NCBI GenBank assembly: GCA_964421245.1
Contig: CAYQVW010000007.1
Span: forward strand, 1 to 64,000
Length of the DNA stretch: 64,000 nucleotides
Direction of reading: 5' to 3'
DNA from: CAYQVW01 sp964421245
GTDB lineage: Bacteria; Margulisbacteria; WOR-1; XYC2-FULL-46-14
Numbering within the stretch: the first letter of the stretch is position 1; each line of letters starts with the position of its first letter. The translations under genes were made by a program, and so were the position numbers. A model generated the notes under the pieces. The model was not told the origin of the DNA, did no database searches, and saw only the letters and a program-made list of their open reading frames with translations. Below are positions 42,211 through 49,710 of the stretch, one piece after another.

Positions 42211-43038
42211 ATGTTTACAATGTTTATTTCTGCAATATTATTTGGAATAATGGCCTTTATGGTGAAGGTCCTAACTCTTTCTATGCCGCCAGAGCTAATT
42301 GTATTTGCTCGCTTTTTTATCGGTGCATTAACTGTCTTATTTTTTATTTTAATAAAGTTTGCGAAGTTAACTTTTAACAATAAACCGCTTTTAATTTTTC
42401 GGGGTGTTGTTGGATCCATTGCAATTGTCTTTTACTTTAAGGCAGCAAGTTTGATTCCAATTTCCGATACCATTGTTCTGCAATTCACCTATCCGATCTT
42501 TGCGACTATTTTTGCCGCTATTTTTTTGGAGGAGAAACTTAAAAAAAGATCTATCTTTGCAATGCTAATTGCTTTTATTGGGATTGTTTTGGTTGCTAGC
42601 CCGGTTTTTAATCAGTTTAATATGGGATATGTATTTGGAATTATTTCGGCCATATTGGCTGGAGCTGCAATTGCTTCGACTAGAAAACTTAGGAGAGGAG
42701 AGGGTTCCTGGTCAATTATTTTGTCTTTAATGATTTGTGGAACAATTATCGGTTTTACTTTAAGTGCTTCGAATATGGTTGTTCCGGATATAAATGGTAT
42801 TTTATTATTATTTGCAATGTCAGGGGTTGCGACACTTGCCCAACTCCTACTTATTTATTCATACAAAGTTTGCGATGTTATGACCGGGACTACTATTTCA
42901 ATGGCCACTGTTCCGGTAACTGTTTTTTTAGCAGGATTATTTCTTCACGAGACTATGAGCTTAACCTTTGCAATCGGAACATTTTTAATAATTAGCAGCA
43001 TCTTTTATATTCTTCAAGTTTCTCATGCCCACGTCTAA
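42211..43038 (+). CDS. EamA/DMT-family transporter
   Basis: A 275-residue membrane protein with ten predicted helices in two EamA repeats. Characteristic residues include LSMPPELIVFARFFIGAL in the first repeat and FTYPIFATIFAAIFLEEKLKKR at its end. The second repeat ends TVFLAGLFLHETMSL. Such proteins export amino acids or other metabolites; the substrate is unknown. TAAAAT ends 8 nt before the ATG, suggesting a near-leaderless mRNA. Confidence 0.9.
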   Translation: MFTMFISAILFGIMAFMVKVLTLSMPPELIVFARFFIGALTVLFFILIKFAKLTFNNKPLLIFRGVVGSIAIVFYFKAASLIPISDTIVLQFTYPIFATIFAAIFLEEKLKKRSIFAMLIAFIGIVLVASPVFNQFNMGYVFGIISAILAGAAIASTRKLRRGEGSWSIILSLMICGTIIGFTLSASNMVVPDINGILLLFAMSGVATLAQLLLIYSYKVCDVMTGTTISMATVPVTVFLAGLFLHETMSLTFAIGTFLIISSIFYILQVSHAHV

Positions 43039-43078
43039 TTAGCCTGAAATTTTTTTGTTTTTCTGCAGAAGAATACCT

Positions 43079-43672
43079 ATGGGAAGTGTGGCATCGCCAA
43101 GATCATTATCTAGAATAAATAAATCGTACAGAAATAGGTATAGATTTACTGTAAGGGGGGCAGAATATACTGAGGGGAGTAGAATTGATCAGTCACTTGC
43201 GTTAAAAATATTGCAAAGATTTGATAGGCGAGTTGAGTTAAATATCGGGATGCATACCAATCCATCTATTCTTTCTATTCCAGAGAAAGTTTCGGTATCA
43301 AGAAGAGAGGTCTTAGAAATGGCTCAAACTAGGGAAGCAGCCGGTTTATTAGAGAGGTACGCAGGAACTTCGGTTTTATTAGAGGAAAGGTTGATAATCA
43401 GGGAAAGAGGACTGACTAGGGATGTTGCGCGTGAAATTTTTAATAAGAGAAAAGATTTTAGAGGTGCATTTAACTTGCCGCACCTTGAACACAGAGAGGC
43501 TGCCGTTACAATTGGTTTAACCGATCTCTTGGTCTCTGCAATGGCAGAAGAAGCATCTTGGGAAATATTTATCTCAAAGGGCCATCAGGATGGTGATAGA
43601 TGGGTTAATCCTAATCCTCTCGCCGTGGTTGATGCTGAAGCTGCTATCGGTTTTTTAAGACAAGCTGTTTAA
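43079..43672 (+). CDS. hypothetical protein with Ser/Arg-rich N-terminus
   Basis: A 197-residue protein from the ATG at 43079 (a TTG at 43055 is in frame). I do not recognise it. The first 30 residues are rich in Ser and Arg (SVASPRSLSRINKSYRNRYR), and the rest is a mixed helical domain with VSRREVLEMAQTREAAGLLE. There is no hydrophobic signal or membrane helix. Its last 29 nt overlap the end of rdgB on the opposite strand. The N-terminus resembles those at 53561 and 58660 in composition. Confidence 0.55.
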   Translation: MGSVASPRSLSRINKSYRNRYRFTVRGAEYTEGSRIDQSLALKILQRFDRRVELNIGMHTNPSILSIPEKVSVSRREVLEMAQTREAAGLLERYAGTSVLLEERLIIRERGLTRDVAREIFNKRKDFRGAFNLPHLEHREAAVTIGLTDLLVSAMAEEASWEIFISKGHQDGDRWVNPNPLAVVDAEAAIGFLRQAV

Positions 43673-44201
43673 ACTTTCTTAGTGCTTTTCCTCGATGACT
43701 TAGTCTATTTTTTGTTCTAGATGACATTTCGGAAAAAGTTTTTTTATATCCCTGTGGAACAAAGACCGGGTCATAACCAAATCCCTTGTTTCCTTTCATC
43801 TCAAGAATAATCTTTCCTTTACAAACGCCCTTTACCGTTTTTACTCTTCCATTGGGATAAGCAATGGCTATTACGCAAACGAATTGAGCTCTGCGGTTTT
43901 TGCTGTTTTTCATAACGCGCAATAATTTTTTGCAGAATTTTTCCGAAGTTGGGTTTGGTCCAGCAAAGCGGGCTGATCTAATACCCGGTTTTCCATCAAG
44001 ACATTTTACTTCTAATCCAGAGTCATCGGCTAATGATGTTTGTCCAGTTTTTTTGAGGGCTGCTTTTGCTTTTTTAATTGCATTTCCTTCAAAAGTCTTT
44101 TGATCTTCTTTGACCCTTATAGCTTGACCCTTAACCCTAACTTTTAGTATCTGTTCAATTTCTCGAAGTTTGTGCTTATTGGTTGTGGCGACAACGATCA
44201 C
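43644..44201 (-). CDS. rdgB: XTP/dITP diphosphatase (RdgB/HAM1)
   Basis: House-cleaning pyrophosphatase of 185 residues that removes dITP, dXTP and related nucleotides. VVATTNKHKLREIEQIL starts the protein; LADDSGLEVKCLDGKPGIRSARFAG and GNKGFGYDPVFVPQGY hold the catalytic and base-recognition residues. A GGGTCAA heptad array (44110-44137) encodes VRVKGQAIRVK in the loop before EDQKTFEGNAIKKAKAA. It overlaps purD by 4 nt. Confidence 0.94.
   Translation of the reverse strand: MIVVATTNKHKLREIEQILKVRVKGQAIRVKEDQKTFEGNAIKKAKAALKKTGQTSLADDSGLEVKCLDGKPGIRSARFAGPNPTSEKFCKKLLRVMKNSKNRRAQFVCVIAIAYPNGRVKTVKGVCKGKIILEMKGNKGFGYDPVFVPQGYKKTFSEMSSRTKNRLSHRGKALRKFKQLVLKNR
44110..44137 (-). repeat. GGGTCAA heptad array inside rdgB
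   Basis: On the coding strand: GGGTTAA, GGGTCAA, GCTATAA, GGGTCAA, in frame as RVKGQAIRVK. It is in the GGGTCAA sense orientation relative to its minus-strand gene. Confidence 0.85.
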
Positions 44202-45466
44202 TTAAGAGCCTTAGCTCCAATATCTTTGCGGTAGTGCATTTTATCAAATTTGATTTGTTTTATGCTGTCATAGGTGATTTTAATAGCTTCTTCTAATGGT
44301 TTTCCAAGACCAACCACTCCCATAACTCTTCCTCCAGAAGTTACTATCTTGTTTCCTTCAAGTTTTGTTCCAGCATGTAGAATAATTGAGTCTTGATTCC
44401 CTTTAGAGTTTTCTAAGCCTTGAATTTCGATTCCCTTTTCATATTTACCCGGATATCCACCAGCGGCAAGGACAACACAAACAGCAGAGCGGTCATCCCA
44501 TTCAATCTTAATATCGGATAGTTTCTCATCAACTACTGCCATAATTACTTCCAAAAGATCGTTCTTCATTCTTGGCAATATTGCTTGTGTCTCTGGATCA
44601 CCAAGACGACAATTATATTCTAGTACCATCGGACCCATCGGGGTAATCATTAATCCGCAGTAGAGAACTCCTTTGTAATTAATCCCCATTTCTTTTAACC
44701 CGGCCAAGGTTTTCTTTAAAATATTTTCTTCTATTTCAACTAACAATCCCCGATTAACAATTGGGGCGGGGGAGTAGGCTCCCATTCCTCCGGTATTCGG
44801 TCCTTTATCGTTATCAAAGACCTGTTTGTGATCTTGAGAAGTTGCAAGTGGAATAATTGTCTTTCCATCGGTTATTGCAATAATCGATGCCTCCTGTCCC
44901 CTTAACCATTCTTCTACTATTATTTTTTTGCCTGCTTCACCAAACTCATTTTTAATTAGAATACGATTTACGGCGTCTTCTGCTTCTTTATAGTTTTGGG
45001 CAACAATTACGCCTTTGCCTGCAGCTAGTCCATCTGCTTTTATAACAATTGGAGTACCAGCTTTTTTAATGAATTTTAGGGCGTCTTCTGCTTTTTCATA
45101 GGCTATGGCCTCAGCAGTTGGAATATGGCTGGTTGTTAATACCTTTTTTGAGAATATTTTAGATCCCTCAAGTTCCGAAGCTGCTTTATTTGGTCCAAAT
45201 ATTTTTAACCCAACTGCTTCAAATTCATCAACAATTCCAAGGACCAATGGTACTTCTGGCCCAACTATCGTTAGGTCGATCTTGTTGTTTTTAGCAAATT
45301 CTTTTAAAGCGGAAATATCACTTGCCGCGATTGCCACATTTTCTGCAATTTCGGCAGTTCCGGCATTTCCGGGCGCGCAATATAGCTTTGTCAGCTTTTC
45401 GCTTTGTGTTATTTTCCAAGCCAAAGCGTGTTCTCTACCGCCGGAGCCGATAATTAGTACTTTCAT
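44198..45466 (-). CDS. purD: phosphoribosylamine-glycine ligase
   Basis: Second enzyme of purine synthesis, an ATP-grasp ligase of 422 residues. MKVLIIGSGGREHALAWKI, GPEVPLVLGIVDEFE, VIKADGLAAGKGVIVA and GPNTGGMGAYSPAP are all present, with EYNCRLGDPETQ near the metal site. AGGA precedes the start. No other pur genes are in the window. Confidence 0.96.
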   Translation of the reverse strand: MKVLIIGSGGREHALAWKITQSEKLTKLYCAPGNAGTAEIAENVAIAASDISALKEFAKNNKIDLTIVGPEVPLVLGIVDEFEAVGLKIFGPNKAASELEGSKIFSKKVLTTSHIPTAEAIAYEKAEDALKFIKKAGTPIVIKADGLAAGKGVIVAQNYKEAEDAVNRILIKNEFGEAGKKIIVEEWLRGQEASIIAITDGKTIIPLATSQDHKQVFDNDKGPNTGGMGAYSPAPIVNRGLLVEIEENILKKTLAGLKEMGINYKGVLYCGLMITPMGPMVLEYNCRLGDPETQAILPRMKNDLLEVIMAVVDEKLSDIKIEWDDRSAVCVVLAAGGYPGKYEKGIEIQGLENSKGNQDSIILHAGTKLEGNKIVTSGGRVMGVVGLGKPLEEAIKITYDSIKQIKFDKMHYRKDIGAKALK

Positions 45467-45488
45467 ATTATGTTTTTTCCTGATAGCC

Positions 45489-47165
45489 CTAGGAAGGCTT
45501 AATGTCTATTAATTTTAATTGAACTCTTTCAAACCCATTCCACTCGTTACATTCTAAATTATATAATAAGTCGTATCTTTTTGAAAGGCTCAAGGACTCC
45601 ACCAGATGTCCTAGGCCAAAGCCGATGGTGTCAATTCCATTAAATCTTGCTTTAAGGTGCAATCCATTACTTCCAACTTTTTTTAGCTCTTCCAGTTTCA
45701 TTTCTTTCGATATAAAGATAGGAATTTCATTTCCTTCTCCAAAAGGAGCCAGCAAATCAATCTCTTTGGCCAGATTTAAGGTTAGATTTTCTGTTTGCAG
45801 ATTTCCATCTATTATAATATGTGGTTTAAGTTTATCGGGAGTTAGAAATTGGTCTGCTTTTTTCTCAATTGTTTTACAAAAAGAATCGTAATCGTCTAGA
45901 TTAATTTCAAAACCAGCTGCACAGGCATGACCACCAAATGAAGTAAATAAATCTTGGCATTCGAGTAGAATTTGATAAATGTTGATTTCATCTACTGAGC
46001 GAGCAGATCCGCGACCGACTTCTCCCTTAGACCCAATCAAAATAGCCGGACGATAATACTTATCTGCCAGCTTTGAGGCGACAATGCCGATTACTCCGGG
46101 ATGCCAGTTGTCTCCCTTTAATACTAAAACTTTTTTGTCATCAAGTTTTTCTAACTCTATTTTTGCAACAGCCTCATCAAATATTTTACTTCCGATGTTT
46201 TGTCGGTCCTTATTAATCGAATTTAGTTGTTCTGCTATGCTTTGTGCCTCATCTGGGCTTTGAGCTGTTAGAAGATTGAGCGAAATTGATGCGTGCTCTA
46301 GTCTTCCGGCAGCATTGATTCTGGGGGCTATGGCAAAGTTGACATGTCTTATTGTTACATCGCCGCTTACTCGAGCTGCCTCAACCAGATGTTTTATGCC
46401 TAGGCGCTTCTTCTTGTTTAGAATTTTAAGTCCGGCTGATGATAGGACACGATTTTCTTCAGTTAGAGGTACCACATCGGCAATTGTTCCAAGTGTAACC
46501 AGGTCTAGTAAGTCGGTTAGAAATAAATTGTCTTTTATTTTAGCTTGTCTTAAAAGCGCCCAAACAAATTTAAAAGCTACCCCAACTCCAGCTAGACTTT
46601 TTGACGGGTGATCTTCTTTTATTAGTTTTGGATTAACAATTGCAATGGCCGGTGGCAGCTCTTTTGGTATGTTGTGATGATCTGTTACGACAACGTCAAT
46701 CCCAAGACTATTTGCAAATTCAATTTCTTTGAGGTTGCTAACACCACAATCAACAGTAATAATTAGATTGGTATTCTCTTCTTTGGCTTTTTTTATCGCT
46801 TCAATATTTAGAGAATAGCCTTCATTATAGCGATAGGGGATATAGTGCTTTGGTTTGGCTCCTAAGAATTGTAGTGTTTCAAGAACAACTACTGATGAAG
46901 TTATTCCATCAACATCGTAATCCCCATAGACTAAGATGTTTTCTTTATTTTTTATTGCAGTTAGAACCCTTTTCGCTGCTTTTTTGATGTTTGGAAGATC
47001 AAAGGGATCACGCAGGTTAGCTAAGCGTGGTCGAAGGAATTCTTCTGGTTTATCAATATTACGATTTAGTATGATTTGAGCAAGGGGGGTGGATATTTTT
47101 AGTCTCTTTGCTAGCTCAAAACTTTTTTCCTGGTTCTCGGGAAGCAGGACCCATTTTTTCTGCAC
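45489..47165 (-). CDS. recJ: single-stranded-DNA-specific exonuclease RecJ
   Basis: A DHH-family 5'-3' exonuclease of 558 residues acting in recombination and repair. YGDYDVDGITSSVV (motif I), VDCGVSN (II), VVTDHHNIPKELP (III, DHH), and the DHHA1 motif SFGGHACAAGFEI are visible. A C-terminal OB-type domain at about 450-558 is present. It lies 1 nt downstream of accB on the same strand. Confidence 0.95.
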   Translation of the reverse strand: MQKKWVLLPENQEKSFELAKRLKISTPLAQIILNRNIDKPEEFLRPRLANLRDPFDLPNIKKAAKRVLTAIKNKENILVYGDYDVDGITSSVVVLETLQFLGAKPKHYIPYRYNEGYSLNIEAIKKAKEENTNLIITVDCGVSNLKEIEFANSLGIDVVVTDHHNIPKELPPAIAIVNPKLIKEDHPSKSLAGVGVAFKFVWALLRQAKIKDNLFLTDLLDLVTLGTIADVVPLTEENRVLSSAGLKILNKKKRLGIKHLVEAARVSGDVTIRHVNFAIAPRINAAGRLEHASISLNLLTAQSPDEAQSIAEQLNSINKDRQNIGSKIFDEAVAKIELEKLDDKKVLVLKGDNWHPGVIGIVASKLADKYYRPAILIGSKGEVGRGSARSVDEINIYQILLECQDLFTSFGGHACAAGFEINLDDYDSFCKTIEKKADQFLTPDKLKPHIIIDGNLQTENLTLNLAKEIDLLAPFGEGNEIPIFISKEMKLEELKKVGSNGLHLKARFNGIDTIGFGLGHLVESLSLSKRYDLLYNLECNEWNGFERVQLKLIDIKPS

Positions 47166-47166
47166 C

Positions 47167-47634
47167 TTAGTCTTTTTTGACCAAGATCAGTTTTTGTCCG
47201 TATTCAACTGGTTTTGCGTTATCAAGTAGTATCTTTACTACTTTTCCAGAGACCTCTGACTCGATTTCATTGAACAATTTCATTGCTTCAACAATGCAGA
47301 CTACTTTTCCTGGAGATACCTGATCTCCAACGGCTATAAATGGAGGAGAGTCTGGAGACGGTGATTTATAAAAGGTTCCGACCATGGGAGAGGTGATTGC
47401 GACCAGGCCTTCTTCTTCGGCCTCTTTTCGGCTGTCTTCGACTATTTCTTCAACCTTTTTAGGTGAGGTTGTTGGAGAAATAGCTGGGTTAGGAAGATGG
47501 GAGGTAACAGGTACTGTGGCTCCGAATTCTTTCCGAATTTCGTATTTTACCCCTTTTTCTTCTATTACTAATCCGCTAATGTTTTCGTCTTTAACAATTC
47601 CAATAAGCTTTTTTATTAAGTCAAGATTTACCAT
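47167..47634 (-). CDS. accB: acetyl-CoA carboxylase biotin carboxyl carrier protein
   Basis: A 155-residue BCCP with an N-terminal assembly region, a Pro/Thr/Ser-rich linker (about 45-75) and a C-terminal biotinyl domain. The biotinylation motif is VEAMKLFNEIES, with Lys as target and the upstream SPMVGTFYKSPSPDSPPF thumb region. It shares one base with the efp stop, the common efp-accB pairing. Its partner accC is at 12975. Confidence 0.95.
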   Translation of the reverse strand: MVNLDLIKKLIGIVKDENISGLVIEEKGVKYEIRKEFGATVPVTSHLPNPAISPTTSPKKVEEIVEDSRKEAEEEGLVAITSPMVGTFYKSPSPDSPPFIAVGDQVSPGKVVCIVEAMKLFNEIESEVSGKVVKILLDNAKPVEYGQKLILVKKD

Positions 47635-48188
47635 TATGCCCTCCCTAAATATTTGTTTTCCTGGGTATTAACCAATAATACATCTCCGATTTTAACATGA
47701 AAAGGGACAGAAATTGTAGCTCCAGTTTCAAGTGTGGCCGGTTTGCCGCCGGAAACGGTATCTCCTTTGAATCCGGGAGCAGTTTCTGTAACTTTCAATT
47801 CTACAGTAGTTGGAAGATTTACCTCAAGAGCTTCTTCCCCATACATTGCGATATCAACAATCATCTCTTCTTTTAGATATTTGACTTCGTTTCCAATCTG
47901 CTCTTTGGTTAATGCGATTTGATTAAAATTTTCTTGATCCATAAAATTATAGAGTTCATCATCGTGGTATAAATATTGCATTTTGCGGTAAGCGATGTGG
48001 GCACGTTCGAATTTTTCCCCCACATTAAAGGTGTCTTCTATAATAGATCCGGTACGGAGATTTTTCATTTTAAGGCGAATTCTAGCCTGCTGTGCCCATT
48101 TAATATGATCATACTTAACACAGCGGAAGATGTTTCCTTTGAATTCAAAGGTGACGCCTGGTTTAACTTCATTTATTGCAATAGACAT
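47634..48188 (-). CDS. efp: elongation factor P with a non-basic tip loop
   Basis: EF-P rescues ribosomes stalled at polyproline. Length (184 residues) and the three-barrel plan are normal: NEVKPGVTFEFKGNIFRCVK, FERAHIAYRKMQYLYHD, and ETAPGFKGDT with C-terminal GATISVPFHVKIGD. The domain I loop that normally carries the modified Lys or Arg (KPGKGGAFVR type) is KWAQQARIR here, with Gln at the tip (residues 33-34). The loop is also about one residue shorter. A promoter TTGCCC-17-TAAAAT ends 8 nt before the ATG. Confidence 0.93.
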   Translation of the reverse strand: MSIAINEVKPGVTFEFKGNIFRCVKYDHIKWAQQARIRLKMKNLRTGSIIEDTFNVGEKFERAHIAYRKMQYLYHDDELYNFMDQENFNQIALTKEQIGNEVKYLKEEMIVDIAMYGEEALEVNLPTTVELKVTETAPGFKGDTVSGGKPATLETGATISVPFHVKIGDVLLVNTQENKYLGRA

Positions 48189-48196
48189 TAATTAAA

Positions 48197-48241
48197 ATTT
48201 TAACATAGTGAATTGACTTGGGCAATAGTAATAGATAGAAT
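48197..48241. promoter_or_regulatory. overlapping divergent promoters, tyrA (+) and efp (-)
   Basis: Plus: TTGACT (48213-48218), 17 nt, TAGAAT (48236-48241), 9 nt, ATG at 48251. Minus: TTGCCC (48225-48220), 17 nt, TAAAAT (48202-48197), 8 nt, ATG at 48188. The -35 boxes lie inside each other's spacer. Confidence 0.8.
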
Positions 48242-48250
48242 AGCCGTATT

Positions 48251-49111
48251 ATGAATATAGCAATCGTTGGTTTGGGGCTTATCGGTGGATCAATTGGGTT
48301 AAGGGTCAAGGGTCAAGGGTCAAGGGTCATCGGGATTCCTCGACGGGAGGAGACCATAGATCAGGCGAAGATGAGGGGGGCGATTGATGAGGGGTCGTTG
48401 GATATTTCCAAAGTTTCTGAAGCAGATATTATCTTTATCTGTACGCCGATTAACTTAATAATTCCTAAACTAAAAGAAATTACTCCACATCTTAAAAAGG
48501 GTGCTGTAGTTTCCGATGTTGGAAGTTCGAAAGCAGAAATAGTAAGAGAGGCTCAGGCCTTAATGCCAAAAGGAACCTATTTTGTTGGTGGACACCCGAT
48601 GGCTGGATCTGAGAAGGTTAAGCTTGTTTCAGCCGATGCCAATCTTTTTGAGGGAGCTGCTTGGATATTAACTCAAACCAGCAAGACTTCCCAAAAAGCC
48701 CTACAAAAACTAGAAGAGCTCATTTCAGATATGGGGGCAGATGTTTTGGTGCTGGATCCTAAATTGCATGATTTGACTGTGGCTGGGATTTCTCATATGC
48801 CGCTTGCGATAGCTGCTGCTTTAGTTGGTACCGTAGAGGAAGCCAAAGAGGGAAAAGAAGAGATGCAAAAGTGTGCCTCTTCTGGATTCCGTGACACAAC
48901 TAGAATTGCTTCAGGAGACCCGGAGCTTGGAGTCGATATGTTTATTACTAATAAAAAGGCAGTATTATCCCAAATAAAAACATTTAAGTCATCGCTCTCT
49001 AATTTAGAAAAAGCAATAAAAGAAGGGAATAAAGAACAAATTTCCGCATTATTAAAAAAAGCCAAAGATTTTAGAGATGAACTTTTTAGAGCAACGCCAA
49101 CGGATGGTTGA
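48251..49111 (+). CDS. tyrA: prephenate dehydrogenase
   Basis: NAD(P)-dependent conversion of prephenate to 4-hydroxyphenylpyruvate for tyrosine synthesis; 286 residues. IAIVGLGLIGGSIGL is the Rossmann motif, DVGSSKAEIVREA and FVGGHPMAGSEK are catalytic-domain motifs, and LTVAGISHMPLAIAAAL includes the catalytic-region His. The Rossmann helix after the glycine loop is largely replaced by a five-unit GGGTCAA array encoding RVKGQGSRVIG. The end overlaps pcm by 35 nt, and aroA follows. Confidence 0.94.
   Translation: MNIAIVGLGLIGGSIGLRVKGQGSRVIGIPRREETIDQAKMRGAIDEGSLDISKVSEADIIFICTPINLIIPKLKEITPHLKKGAVVSDVGSSKAEIVREAQALMPKGTYFVGGHPMAGSEKVKLVSADANLFEGAAWILTQTSKTSQKALQKLEELISDMGADVLVLDPKLHDLTVAGISHMPLAIAAALVGTVEEAKEGKEEMQKCASSGFRDTTRIASGDPELGVDMFITNKKAVLSQIKTFKSSLSNLEKAIKEGNKEQISALLKKAKDFRDELFRATPTDG
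48296..48330 (+). repeat. GGGTCAA heptad array inside tyrA
   Basis: Five uninterrupted heptads (GGGTTAA, GGGTCAA three times, GGGTCAT), the cleanest array in the window, encode LRVKGQGSRVI directly after the nucleotide-binding GLGLIGGSIG loop. Confidence 0.95.
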
Positions 49112-49667
49112 GGAGCAGCTCTGCTCCCGCGGAATTAGTAGTAAGAATGTTATAGATGCCTTTTTAACAATTCCTCGAGAAAATTTTATCCCAGAAGAAA
49201 ATAGGGCAAGTGCCTATTACGATGGAGCTCTTCCGATCGGAGAGGGTCAAACTATTTCGCAGCCATACATGGTTGCAATAATGACCGAGCTTTTAGAACT
49301 AAACAAAAATTCTAAAGTCTTGGAGATAGGTACCGGATCCGGATATCAGGCCGCAATTCTCTCTCTGCTTTGCAAAGAAGTTATTACAATGGAGCGTATT
49401 CCTTTATTGGTATCTCAATCTCAGAAAAAATTTATGGAAATGGGGTATAAAAATATTTCAGTTGTAAGTGGCGATGGAACAGAAGGGTATAAGGTTGAGG
49501 CTCCTTATGATGCAATAATTGTTACTGCTGGTGCTTCAGAAATTCCACCTTCGCTTATTGATCAACTAAAAAATGGGGGACGGCTGATTATTCCAGTCGG
49601 AGAGAGATGGCTCGAAAATAAAAATAAAAGATTCGGTTCAATGTGTTTTTGTCCCTTTAGTAGGTAA
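49077..49667 (+). CDS. pcm: protein-L-isoaspartate O-methyltransferase, C-terminus frameshifted
   Basis: Repairs isoaspartyl residues using AdoMet. The first about 185 residues are normal: PRENFIPE, LPIGEGQTISQPYMVA, VLEIGTGSGYQAAIL (AdoMet motif I) and GGRLIIPVGE. The frame then ends in NKRFGSMCFCPFSR. The expected ending QCVFVPLVGKYGF is present one frame over (codons from 49639, stop at 49687-49689). One extra base or a two-base loss near the A-rich run 49614-49629 would explain this, along with a shortened segment. It may be a recent mutation, an assembly error or a recoding site. Confidence 0.85.
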   Translation: MNFLEQRQRMVEEQLCSRGISSKNVIDAFLTIPRENFIPEENRASAYYDGALPIGEGQTISQPYMVAIMTELLELNKNSKVLEIGTGSGYQAAILSLLCKEVITMERIPLLVSQSQKKFMEMGYKNISVVSGDGTEGYKVEAPYDAIIVTAGASEIPPSLIDQLKNGGRLIIPVGERWLENKNKRFGSMCFCPFSR

Positions 49668-49674
49668 ATATGGA

Positions 49675-49703
49675 TTTAGCAAAGACTAATTGTGTGCTAT
49701 ATT
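49675..49703 (+). promoter_or_regulatory. near-leaderless promoter of aroA
   Basis: TTTAGC (49675-49680), 17 nt, TATATT (49698-49703), then 7 nt to the ATG at 49711. The in-frame start at 49690 would lie upstream of the predicted transcript start, so it is not used. Confidence 0.55.
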
Positions 49704-49710
49704 TGTACTT

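Noticed and set aside
42129..42377. ORF of 82 codons overlapping the tRNA and EamA start
   Set aside because: It begins inside tRNA-Arg and runs out of frame through the EamA gene.
48296..48330. Heptad arrays as CRISPR or DR arrays
   Set aside because: Units are 7 nt with no spacers and lie within genes; no cas genes are present.
49630..49689. Programmed frameshift in pcm
   Set aside because: There is no clear slippery heptamer with downstream structure; mutation or assembly error is simpler, so it is listed only as a frameshift.
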